64,000 nucleotides of DNA from Mesorhizobium sp. CA8 (GTDB taxonomy: Bacteria > Pseudomonadota > Alphaproteobacteria > Rhizobiales > Rhizobiaceae), in assembly GCF_020164955.1 (NCBI RefSeq), contig NZ_JAIUHG010000009.1, positions 124,001 through 188,000 on the forward strand, given 5' to 3'. The translations under genes and the position numbers were made by a program. Below the pieces are notes generated by a model that was not told the origin of the DNA, did no database searches, and saw only the letters and a program-made list of their open reading frames with translations. Below, piece by piece: positions 8,664 to 16,634 of this stretch. Numbering within the stretch: position 1 is the first letter of the stretch; every line of letters starts with the position of its first letter.

Positions 8664-8681
8664 ATGGCCAAAGCTGGCCAT
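8664..8681. promoter_or_regulatory. Candidate lux/tra box upstream of the AHL synthase gene
   Basis: A perfect 18-bp dyad, ATGGCCAAAGCTGGCCAT, with 7-base arms around AAGC. It sits between the luxR stop (8646) and the synthase start (8736). Lux and tra boxes are 18-20 bp dyads in exactly this position, so LuxR binding here is a reasonable inference. Confidence 0.55.
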
Positions 8682-8735
8682 AGCCGGTGCGGGCGTGCCC
8701 GAAGAATGTCGCTCCGAACAGGAGTGGCTGCAGTC

Positions 8736-9338
8736 ATGATTCGCCTCATCACAGGGAGCGCCGACCCTCGCCACCAGGATCTCCTGGAGGAACATTACAG
8801 GTTGCGTCACGAGATTTTTGTCGGCGAACGTGGCTGGACCGCTCTTGCCCGACCCGACGGGCGTGAGGTCGACGCCTATGATACGCCGCAAACGGTTTAC
8901 GTGCTCGCCATCGACGATGGTCATGTTGTCGGTGGATATAGGTTTTTGCCGACGAGCACGCCCCATCTTCTCCAGGATCGCTATTCGCACCTCGTCGAGG
9001 GGCCGGTACCCTGTGGCCGTGAGATACACGAATGGTCGCGGTTTTTCATAAGAAAGGATCGTCGCGGAGGGAGGCTCTTCCGGCAACTGATCGGCTCCGT
9101 TCCCGGGGCGTGCAAGCTCCTCGGCATTGCTAGCCTAACCAGTGTGATCGAGCCTGATTGGCTGTCGCGGTTCGATGCCGCTAGCTTTCGCTACCGACTG
9201 CTCGGGCCGTTCATCGAGGCCGCCAACATGCAGTTGGCCGCGGTGCAGATCGACATTCAACAGGCCTCGGCGTCGGGCGAGGCGCAATCGGCTGGGACAC
9301 TGACATTGGCTCCCGGGATGGGCGAGGCACATGATTAG
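8736..9338 (+). CDS. Acyl-homoserine-lactone synthase (LuxI family)
   Basis: A 200-residue autoinducer synthase that makes an N-acyl homoserine lactone from S-adenosylmethionine and acyl-ACP. The conserved catalytic-core residues are present: R24 and F28 (YRLRHEIFV), W34 (RGW), the acidic pair in REVDAYD, R69 (GGYRFLPT), and E99/R102 (HEWSRFFI). The C-terminal half is typical in length. An in-frame ATG at 8706 could extend the protein by 10 residues; 8736 matches the usual N-terminus (MIRLITG). It is likely under control of the upstream LuxR through the 8664 dyad. The acyl chain cannot be predicted by eye. Confidence 0.93.
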   Translation: MIRLITGSADPRHQDLLEEHYRLRHEIFVGERGWTALARPDGREVDAYDTPQTVYVLAIDDGHVVGGYRFLPTSTPHLLQDRYSHLVEGPVPCGREIHEWSRFFIRKDRRGGRLFRQLIGSVPGACKLLGIASLTSVIEPDWLSRFDAASFRYRLLGPFIEAANMQLAAVQIDIQQASASGEAQSAGTLTLAPGMGEAHD

Positions 9339-9547
9339 GCGTTCCACCCGTTCCCGCCAATTCGCGGTTATTTCTCCAAGACTCCGAAAGGTCCCTTCAA
9401 TCGCGTCGTGTCACTAGAACCCGCGGCTTGCGGTCGCCCGGGATCGCCCTGAATCTCAGGTTCGTACCGAAGGCATTTCCGCGGCTAGCAATCTGAGCCG
9501 GCCATCTCGACGTCATCTCCGGGCAGGGGCCAGGTCAGGAGGTTTAG

Positions 9548-9877
9548 ATGTACAAGTACGCCGCGGAAGCATTCTTGCCGATCCCGGATGCAGACAGGGT
9601 CCGAGAGAAGGTCTGCGCGCGATCCCGCGACTATTGCCAGCATATCGGAGCCATGGGTGCCGATACTCTGCTCGAGTTCGACGATGGCCGCGCAACCCTG
9701 AGACCGACAGATGAGGGCCTGCAGTTCCGGGTCGAGGCAACGAACCTCGTCACCTTCTACGCCATTCGAACGTTGCTACAAGGGAGCGTCTCCGCCAATA
9801 TAACGGCTTCCGGAGAGTCCGTCGAATGGCGCCGAGCAGGTTTACCGCTGCAACGGTCCTCATTCTCCGCTCAATGA
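9548..9877 (+). CDS. Small DUF2218-like protein
   Basis: 109 residues with a strong SD (AGGAGG) before the ATG. The pattern DTLLEFDDGRATLRPTDEG followed by LQFRVEA, and a closing VEWRRAG, resembles DUF2218 proteins, small alpha/beta proteins often found beside siderophore-interacting proteins. The match is by eye and only moderate. It lies 209 bases downstream of the AHL synthase on the same strand and may be part of its regulon. The function is unknown. Confidence 0.55.
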   Translation: MYKYAAEAFLPIPDADRVREKVCARSRDYCQHIGAMGADTLLEFDDGRATLRPTDEGLQFRVEATNLVTFYAIRTLLQGSVSANITASGESVEWRRAGLPLQRSSFSAQ

Positions 9878-9929
9878 CGTACGACAGGACCTCGAATGCG
9901 GTGCAACTCGCGTTCGCGGGCAGATGGGC

Positions 9930-9993
9930 AAGTCAGGAGCGACATTCCTAGTTTGCCAGATCCGGACATTTTAACTTTGCGGCGACAGATGAT
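9930..9993 (+). repeat. Solo right-end-like IS terminus abutting the IS
   Basis: This stretch (gcgacattcctagtttgcc ... gacattttaactttgcggc ... agatgatg) matches the right end of the neighbouring IS (about 11520-11583) in the same orientation. The left end of the IS follows immediately. It looks like the remnant of a second, tandem copy or of an earlier insertion. Confidence 0.55.
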
Positions 9994-11585
9994 GTGGCGG
10001 CGATGTAGAAATGTCGCCGGCTCTGCAAAGTAGAAATGTCGCATTGGCCGTTCCAAAGGGCAGGGTGCAGCAAGTTAGAAATGCGACAGTGACGCGCTTC
10101 TTGGCACGGACCAGAGCGCCCGATCGGGCGTAAGCTGGTCCGGGTTGCGCAGCCCGATCGGGGGCGTTCCAGCCTGGCTCCCTGGCTTTAGCTTTGAGTG
10201 CCGACTTCATTCGGCAGCAGCCAACCCAGCCAAGGCCTGTTCTCGCCGCGCAATCACCGCTGGATCCTTCGTGAAATCAGTCCTTCTTCCCGCCTTCGTC
10301 CCGCGCTTCCTGTAGGCGGTCTGCTCACTGTTGGTCTTGATCTTCGGCGGAGGCCGCGCCTCGTCCTGCTGAGACTTGATCCAGGTCAGCACTTCGCCGA
10401 GGCGTTTATTCTCGGTGACCGCCGTGTGCGTGACGCGCTGCTCCTTATCGAAGACGGTGTAAGGCAAGGAACACGCTCTCCATCGAACGTCCAGCCGACC
10501 GTCGGCGAACTCGTAGATATCGACGTATTTGCCGACCAGCCCGCACGAAAGCTCGTTCTTCTCAAGCATGATTTGCCTGCGTTCGTAGGAGAACGACAAT
10601 TGCTGGCCGACATAACGCTGCTCACGCTTGCACAGCACGTCACGCAGCCGATCCGTCGGCATGTTCAAGGCGCGATGCAGATTGTCCGGTCGGGCAGGGA
10701 CCTTGGCGAACCTTTCGTTAAAGTCAGCCATGAATATCGGCAAGAACGCGTTGGCCGCCTCGATGTCCGATATGCCAGCGAGGCGCAATTCCTTCACGAG
10801 CCGGTCCTGCAGCGTCCGATTGACCCGTTCGACCCGGCCCTTGGCCTGACTGGAATTGGCGCACAGGATCTCGATGTTGAGTTCCGACAAGGCGCGACCA
10901 AACTGGGTCATGCCGCGACCTGCCTTGGCATCCGTCTTGGCGACACGGAACACCGTATGCTTGTCGGAATAGAATGCGACTGGGCAACCGTGTGCCTTCA
11001 GATAGAGCTCGAGCGTCTCGAAGTAGCTGAAGGTGCTCTCCGACTTCACAAAGCGAAGCTGCTGGAGCTTGCTCGTGGCATCGTCGATGAAGACGAGCAG
11101 GGTGCATGGATCGCCCCGCTCCTCGAACCAACGGTGATCGCTGCCGTCGATCTGCACCAGCTCGCCATACGACTCCCGACGTAATCTGGGCTGATGGAAC
11201 GTCCTGCGCTGCTTTCGGGACAGCCAGATTCCAGCTTCCGCCATCCATTTGCGCAACGTCTCTCGGGACACGACCAGGCCGTGGTTCGCCGCCAACTTCT
11301 CGGCCGCCAAGGCGAGCCTTGTGCCGAAGTGCTGCGGCGCCTTCGGCTCTGAACGCCTTCAGCAGACGCTGGACCTGGCGGGTCGTCATATCCAGCACAT
11401 GCGCCGCAGAGACAACCGTCATGCGCCGCTCCAAAACCTTCGACAGCACCTGGATGCGTTGCAGCTCGCGCTCACTCATTAAAATCAGTCCCAACCCGCC
11501 GTCTCCCTCGCTCACCAACGAGCAGGGCGACATTCCTACTTTGCGGAATCAAGACATTTCTATTTTGCGGCAATAGATGAAAGTC
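9994..11585. mobile_element. IS1202/ISNCY-type insertion sequence, defective
   Basis: Both ends carry related inverted sequences with two spaced copies of an AAGTAGAAATGTCG-type motif (left about 10000-10045; right about 11520-11583 on the other strand). Between them is one leftward transposase reading region (10207-11479), broken by an internal deletion. The ends give a length near 1.6 kb, typical for this group. The element lies at the broken end of the NERD-domain gene. Confidence 0.65.
10207..11479 (-). pseudogene. IS1202/ISNCY-type transposase, frameshifted with internal deletion
   Basis: The N-terminal part (MSERELQRIQVLSKVLERRM, with a helix-turn-helix region DMTTRQVQRLL) is in one frame down to HKAR at about 11325. 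The rest (AAEKLAANHGLVVSRETLRKW onward) is in another frame. The catalytic core has DDE-type blocks: [40 protein letters not shown]. Compared with intact relatives, a segment of roughly 30 codons between HKAR and AAEK seems missing, and the frame changes at the same point. The enzyme is therefore probably inactive, although the element could be moved in trans. Confidence 0.75.
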
Positions 11586-11639
11586 GCATAATCTATCTTA
11601 TGGAACCAGAAAAAATACGTTTATAAACAAAATAGAGGA

Positions 11640-12422
11640 GGAAATCCGATCTCAAGCCGGCCTTCTTCGGTCTGAAACCGTCCGTCACTACATTTAGTAA
11701 AATCCCAGAGGCGAAGGGTGCCCAGATTGTTCTGATTTCCTTCCTCCTTGGCATCGTACTCTCTGTAAATATCGTGGGGATGGCGGAACTTGACGGTGTC
11801 GTCTGCTAGGTAGCGCTGGAACCGACGGCTGCCCGGCCGAAAGGTCGTGGGGTTCGCTCCGAAGAACCGGCTCAATCGTTCTTTCCAGAACGCTTCGGTA
11901 AGCGGTCCATCTACGATTTCACGCGCAACGTTTCCGAACGTTTCCCTCTGCTTTTGAGGACTAGAAACGAGGCAATGAACTCATCCGCACTCAGGACCTT
12001 GGCACGTTCGCTGCCTTCGATGCCGGAGCGATCGGCTGAACCGGTTAGAACGACCAGACCTTGAACGTTGGGAGCCGGCACGCCCTTAGTAGACGGATGC
12101 TTCTTGAGCGTATCCGTGAGGAGCTTCCAGACGTCACGGACGATGTCATTGATCTTCGCGACAGGAGAGGAGTCTCTGCCCACGCCGTCTGAAACCATCG
12201 GCCGTCGCGTGCTTCAATACGACCGTGCCAATCCTTGATGTCCACTAGGAAAATTCGATGATCGGCAACCACGATCAGGTCGACCTCGCGAGACTTTCCT
12301 GCACCCAGCACCACATCGAGGTTGGTAAAGCCATACCATTGTGGTGGAAGGTCTTTCTTGAACCGGTCGATGCCTTTTATTTCGCGCTTGTGAACGCCCC
12401 TGCCGCAATTCGTAATCTGCAT
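11640..12422 (-). pseudogene. NERD-domain protein (PglW-like kinase N-terminus), broken
   Basis: From an ATG at 12422, with a good SD (GAGGG), the gene reads MQITNCGRGVHKREIKGIDR, then a NERD nuclease-related core: REVDLIVVADHRIFLVDIKDWHG. The frame shifts near 12180 (into VAKINDIVRDVWKLL) and again near 11935 (into FGNVAREIVDGPLTEAFWKE), and reading stops near 11640 beside the IS end. Large NERD-kinase proteins of this kind belong to phage-defence systems (PglW-type, also in methylation-associated systems). Only about 260 N-terminal residues remain and no kinase domain is seen. It looks like a dead remnant cut by the IS. Confidence 0.65.
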
Positions 12423-12659
12423 TTTTCCCTCGCCTGCCGTACTATACGGGTCACAGCGAATCGCCTGAAGCCCTTTCTTTATTGGCTCGTGGTTTTTAAC
12501 GCATACGGCAACCCGCAACTTGCCAAATGACTGGATCGCCGGCTCGGTTCTCGAATCCTTCCCCACCGTCGGAACTGCACTGCAATTCGTGACGCGTTGG
12601 TTGCACATCTCGGGATTGGACGATATGAGCGTATTAGTTTTCAAATTAGGAGCATTACG

Positions 12660-13097
12660 GTGTCTGAAGAAGCAAACAATCTCATCGAGCTTACTGCGGA
12701 TATCGTTTCCGCCTATGTCCAGAAGAATGCAGTTCCAGTGTCTGGCTTGCCCGATCTGATTGCCGGTGTGAATTCGGCATTGTCTAATATCGGCCAGGCA
12801 GCTCAGGTAGAAGCACCGGCCCAGAAGCCGGCAGTAAATCCCAAAAGGTCCGTGTTCCCGGATTACATCATCAGCCTTGAAGACGGACAGAAATACAAGT
12901 CGCTGAAGCGCCATCTGGCGACCCGGCACGGGATGACGCCCGACGAATACCGGGCGAAGTGGGGCCTGGCGAAGGACTATCCCATGGTTGCCCCAAACTA
13001 TTCGGCCGCCCGATCAGCGCTTGCGAAATCGTTGGGCTTGGGAAGGAAGGCCGCTCCGGTCAAGAAGCCCGCTTCGAAGCGTAAGGCGAAAGCCTAA
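12660..13097 (+). CDS. Ros/MucR family transcriptional regulator
   Basis: A 145-residue regulator starting at GTG 12660 with an AGGAG site. The N-terminus (LIELTADIVSAYVQKN) matches the MucR oligomerisation segment. The C-terminal domain reads YIISLEDGQKYKSLKRHL, then GMTPDEYRAKWGLAKDYPMV and a basic tail rich in Lys and Ala. The position of the first zinc-binding Cys is Ser here; rhizobial Ros/MucR members with altered or lost zinc ligands are known. Such proteins bind AT-rich DNA and control exopolysaccharide, motility or symbiosis genes. It is intact among broken genes. Confidence 0.88.
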   Translation: MSEEANNLIELTADIVSAYVQKNAVPVSGLPDLIAGVNSALSNIGQAAQVEAPAQKPAVNPKRSVFPDYIISLEDGQKYKSLKRHLATRHGMTPDEYRAKWGLAKDYPMVAPNYSAARSALAKSLGLGRKAAPVKKPASKRKAKA

Positions 13098-13166
13098 CCT
13101 ATATTCTGACGGACCGATCGCAGGGGCTGAAGGCAGCGTGGGCTGCCCTCCTCGGCATATCCCGCG

Positions 13167-13436
13167 CTACGCATTATCTGCTGATTGCCGTTGCTGTTTT
13201 TCCGAAGCGCCGGCGGCCGGCAAACCTTCCTTTCTGGCCTTGGTAAACGCTCGGTCGCCCTCCAAGAATTCGGCCAGCATGAATGGAATGAGCTCAGCCA
13301 CGGTCTCAGACTCACCATAGGTCTGACGATAAAGCGCCGCATATTCGCTCAGGGCCTGGTTTAGGTCAGCGCTAACGGTGATCGTGATCTTCGAAGGTGT
13401 CCGATCGGGAAGCTTTCCCTATTTCAGGTTTGCCAT
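13167..13436 (-). pseudogene. DUF2274 protein gene with an early amber codon
   Basis: Reading from the ATG at 13436 gives MANLK, a TAG at codon 6, then GKLPDRTPSKITITVSADLN, QALSEYAALYRQTYG and AELIPFMLAEFLEGDRAF. This is the DUF2274 pattern (a short ribbon-helix-helix-like protein). The family normally has Leu where the TAG stands, so one base change explains it. DUF2274 genes usually follow trbI in conjugation modules of integrative elements. No trb gene is nearby, so this is probably a leftover of a lost conjugative element. No good internal start is visible before the core. Confidence 0.65.
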
Positions 13437-13448
13437 GGGTCCTCCTTT

Positions 13449-13853
13449 TCAACCGGTATATGGCCGCAGCAAGAGGTCCTTGTGAACATGTATCGGGATC
13501 GTGAAACCGTGGCGAATGCCGAACTGGACGGCCTCATCCATCAATTTTTGCCCAGCCGCCGACAGCTTGACGTCGCTGCCGTCCGTACCCCAGTGGAACG
13601 TCTCCTTGTAGTGACGCGCCTGTTGGATCACCGGGTCCACTTCTTCATAGCGGTTATGGAGATAATGGGATGTCCAAGGCGGGGGGTAAGTGGAGATCAG
13701 GTCCGTAGCGCGGCGCGGCCGGGGCCAGGGAAAGATGTAAGCGAATAATGGCACGTCGAGCGAAGACGCAGTCTCGGCCAAGGCGTCGCGCAGATCGGTC
13801 GCGTCGACGCTTTCTGTCAGCTGTTCGATGAATTTGTGGAATACGTTATCCAT
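13449..13853 (-). CDS. Truncated LuxR/TraR-type protein (AHL domain only)
   Basis: 134 residues covering most of an autoinducer-binding domain. The AHL-pocket residues are all present (W60, Y64, D73, P74, W88, G116), but the protein ends at LLRPYTG before the last strands and has no helix-turn-helix. This differs from the complete LuxR at 7927. Truncated TraR-like proteins (TrlR-type) can act as dominant-negative partners, so a function is possible. Loss by deletion or recombination is equally likely, as the DUF2274 pseudogene begins right downstream. The start is set at MDNVFHKF; a GTG/ATG shortly upstream is also in frame. Confidence 0.65.
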   Translation of the reverse strand: MDNVFHKFIEQLTESVDATDLRDALAETASSLDVPLFAYIFPWPRPRRATDLISTYPPPWTSHYLHNRYEEVDPVIQQARHYKETFHWGTDGSDVKLSAAGQKLMDEAVQFGIRHGFTIPIHVHKDLLLRPYTG

Positions 13854-14098
13854 ACATAACACTGCGAGACGAAGACGGTGACTACCGCGCCCGCTGCGTA
13901 GCTGTGCGATCAGAGATTCTCTGCCATCGCTCTGCTATTCTAGATCTACGCGAGCTTAAAATCGCATGCACAGTCGGTGCGGCGGAAACTTCTCGTCCGG
14001 GAGACGAACCGTTCGCAATGGCCAGAACGGGACGACTGGGCCTCTGGCGTGCTAAAGCTGGTAGAGATCATCTAACGTCCGTGCTGCCGGCGATGGGT

Positions 14099-15127
14099 TC
14101 AGCTACGATACGCCGTTGGATTTGCTCCGAAGGCCTGGCGGAAGCATTTCGAAAAATGCGATGCAGACGCGAAGCCGCAAGCTATTGCGATCTCAACGAC
14201 AGGCAATTCTGTTTGTTCAATTAGCTGCTTGGCGCGGACAAGCCTCAGTTGGAGATAATACCGCATCGGAGATGACGAAAGAGATCGCGCGAACAGCCGC
14301 TCGATCTGTCGCGGTGATCGCCCGACGCACTTTGCAATGTCACGAAGGGGAAGTGGGTCTTCGATATGGTCCTCCATGATGTCGATGACCTCGGCAAGAG
14401 GTTTACAGAGGCGTGCTTCGTCTGCGTCGACTTGCCGATCGGACGCAGAGCGCCAGTGCCCGGCGGTGGTATGTCGGCAAACAGCCAGCGCCGTTTCTTT
14501 GCCAAGATGCTCAGTGATCAACTGCATAACTAGGTCGAACGAGGCGAACTCGCCCGCGCAAGTTACGAGATGAGAATCTCTGACGAATAATTTATCGGTT
14601 ACGCGAAGGCTGGCAAAGGTTTCAGCAAGGGCAGCCCGCTTGTCCCAATGGATTGTGCACGTGGCATTTTCCAGCATTCCGCTTTCCGCCAGTAGCCAGG
14701 TTGCAGTGCCCAATGCTGCGATCGGCACCGCCTGCCGCCTGCAAATGCGAAGAACACTAACCAAGCTGGCTGACGTCTGTCGCTCAACCCGCTCACCAGC
14801 GCAGACGATCACCATGTTGGGGCTTTTGCCAGCCTGAACGCTTTGGCCGACCCGGATGAAATCTCCACTGACGATCAAGCCAAGGCCGCTAGCGGACACG
14901 ACCGGCTCGCCGTCTAAGCTCGCAACCGTCCATTGAAAGAAGGGGCGCCCGGAAACGGAATTCGCAAGGCGAAGTGGGTCCACAAAGGATGCAAGGCTAA
15001 GCTGCGAAAATCCGGGAAGCGCCAAAATGACAAGTCGAAAAACATCGTCATGGGCACGAACTTCCTGGCCCCTCAGATCCCACTCAACGGTGCGCGAGCG
15101 GGCCGCAGTTGAGAATGGCGCATTCAT
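14099..15127 (-). CDS. GlxA/GbdR-type AraC family regulator
   Basis: 342 residues. An N-terminal DJ-1/PfpI-like (class I amidotransferase-like) domain covers about 30-200 (VFRLVILALPGFSQLSLASF; the NMVIVCAG and AALGTATWLLAESG blocks). The C-terminal AraC double helix-turn-helix covers about 235-340 (LRDIAKCVGRSPRQIERLF; VVEIAIACGFASASHFSKCFRQAFG). This architecture is found in GbdR, CdhR and ArgR-type activators that sense betaines, carnitine or arginine. It lies at the end of the betaine cassette, just after the corrinoid gene, and a second such regulator (43262) sits beside the second cassette. It probably activates the cassette in response to a quaternary amine. Confidence 0.85.
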   Translation of the reverse strand: MNAPFSTAARSRTVEWDLRGQEVRAHDDVFRLVILALPGFSQLSLASFVDPLRLANSVSGRPFFQWTVASLDGEPVVSASGLGLIVSGDFIRVGQSVQAGKSPNMVIVCAGERVERQTSASLVSVLRICRRQAVPIAALGTATWLLAESGMLENATCTIHWDKRAALAETFASLRVTDKLFVRDSHLVTCAGEFASFDLVMQLITEHLGKETALAVCRHTTAGHWRSASDRQVDADEARLCKPLAEVIDIMEDHIEDPLPLRDIAKCVGRSPRQIERLFARSLSSSPMRYYLQLRLVRAKQLIEQTELPVVEIAIACGFASASHFSKCFRQAFGANPTAYRS

Positions 15128-15190
15128 AAGGTCAATTCCTCTAAGGCGGTTTTTAATCCGGGTCGGGCGCAGAAGCGCACACGATCGTCC

Positions 15191-15883
15191 TCAGCTGCGC
15201 GTATTGTGTCTGCGCTTCATGAAATCCTTGGCGGTCTCGACCGCCACAGCGGCGTCCCGGCAATAAGCGTCGGCGCCGACGGCCTTGCCGAATTCCTCGT
15301 TGAGTGGCGCGCCGCCAACCAGCACGACATAATCGTCGCGGATGCCCTTTTCCTTCATCGTGTCGATGACGACCTTCATATAGGGCATGGTGGTGGTGAG
15401 CAGCGCCGACATGCCGATGATGTCGGGCTGGTGCTGCTCGATGGCGTCCAGATATTTCTCGACCGCATTGTTGATGCCGAGGTCGATGATTTCGAAGCCG
15501 GCGCCTTCCATCATCATGCCGACGAGATTCTTGCCGATGTCATGAATGTCGCCCTTGACGGTGCCGATGACCATCTTGCCCTGCTTCGGCGCGCCGGTGG
15601 CGGCGAGGAGCGGACGCAGGATGGCCATGCCGGCCTTCATGGCGTTGGCCGACAGCAGCACTTCCGGCACGAAGAGAATACCATCGCGGAAATCTTCGCC
15701 GACGATTCGCATGCCTTCGACGAGCGCTTCGGTCAGCACGGTATAAGGCTGCCAGCCGCGCTCCAGAAGGATGTTGGTACCTGTCTCGATTTCTTCCTTC
15801 AGACCGTCATAGAGGTCGTCGTGCATCTGCTGCACAAGCTCCTCGTCGGACAGCTCGGAAAGAACGATCTCTTCATCCGACAT
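15191..15883 (-). CDS. Corrinoid (B12-binding) methyl-carrier protein
   Basis: 230 residues. An N-terminal helical cap (about 20-100) is followed by a Rossmann-like B12-binding domain with the cobalt-ligand motif DIHDIGKNLV (DxHxxG), then SALLTTTMPYM and VLVGGAPLNEEF, which hold the nucleotide tail. It is the methyl carrier of a corrinoid-dependent demethylation system, accepting a methyl group from an MttB-type enzyme and passing it to a second methyltransferase (to tetrahydrofolate). The matching MttB-type gene is at 19967-21544 in the same leftward cluster. No dedicated corrinoid:THF methyltransferase or reactivase is visible in the window. Start MSDEEIV has GGGATGATC in front. Confidence 0.88.
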   Translation of the reverse strand: MSDEEIVLSELSDEELVQQMHDDLYDGLKEEIETGTNILLERGWQPYTVLTEALVEGMRIVGEDFRDGILFVPEVLLSANAMKAGMAILRPLLAATGAPKQGKMVIGTVKGDIHDIGKNLVGMMMEGAGFEIIDLGINNAVEKYLDAIEQHQPDIIGMSALLTTTMPYMKVVIDTMKEKGIRDDYVVLVGGAPLNEEFGKAVGADAYCRDAAVAVETAKDFMKRRHNTRS

Positions 15884-16320
15884 GATCATCCCGCTGTTGC
15901 TGTTGAAAATGTTGGGTGGGCTAAATCTGGATCGGCTGGGTAACACCCAACGAAATCTTCCTGTAATGGAAGATGCCGTGGATTGTTCCTATCACTCGAA
16001 GCACTCTCGGTATCGCGCAAAAAGCTCATGAGGGCTTGAGTTTCCGGCCAGGCGTTTGCAGGATCGCTGCGCTTTTCTCACGCCTCTCTGAGAGGAAGAG
16101 GCACGGAAGATCGAGCCGATGAGCCAGGCTTTCAGGGTTGCCGCGAAATTCGAGAACTCTTTCTTGCTGTTCCATGCGAGGCAGAAAACCAACCCGGTCC
16201 CGCTTGGACAAACCTGAGCTTACCCGCCTCTATCAGCGAGTCCCGCCACCACCCGTCCATTGAGTGCAACAAAAGCAACATCGACCTTCCCAGCTTGCGA
16301 CGGAGGGAGTTCGGACTCCT
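15884..16320. other. Intergenic; no clear gene
   Basis: About 440 bases between the corrinoid gene and the ligase remnant. Reading frames exist on the minus strand (about 15992-16211) but show no family motif and no ribosome site. It probably carries the promoter for the corrinoid gene and decayed sequence. Confidence 0.35.
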
Positions 16321-16324
16321 CCAT

Positions 16325-16460
16325 TTTCCCCAGCACTTTTATTTACCCAGTCGCCGAGCTTGCCATTCTTGTACGGGCTTTCCCGCCCCTGCCAGACCAT
16401 GCCCTCCAGCCCATCTTTTCGATGGCTTCGAAGAATTCCGCGCCGTCGCCCTCGACGTGC
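16325..16460 (-). pseudogene. Fragment of an ATP-dependent DNA ligase (LigD-like)
   Basis: On the minus strand a frame reads VEGDGAEFFEAIEKMG. After a one-base shift near 16410 it continues LEGMVWQGRESPYKNGKLGD and then WVNK. This is the EGDG ... GLEGMV...SPY..G...DWVK region (motifs IV-V) of ATP-dependent DNA ligases of the LigD type. Only about 45 codons survive, with a frameshift and a damaged end. It is a decayed remnant with no function expected. Confidence 0.5.
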
Positions 16461-16634
16461 TCGCACTATTACATGAACCTCTTCGACCTCCGCAGCGATT
16501 GGCTGTTGGACAGTTGCAACCCAGGCAGCGGAAGTCGCCGCCGAATCGACTGAGGCGAACGTTGCCGTGAGACGCATTTACTTTGGCGACGCCGTTTTGC
16601 CGATGACGCCGATCGCTCTGACCGACGACGATTT

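Noticed and set aside
13419..13421. Amber codon in the DUF2274 gene as a possible pyrrolysine codon, given MttB in the window
   Set aside because: No pyl genes are visible, the MttB here has no amber codon, and the family has Leu at this place; nonsense mutation is simpler.
13904..14224. 106-codon rightward ORF overlapping the AraC gene end
   Set aside because: Mostly antisense to the clear AraC-type gene and without motif or ribosome site.
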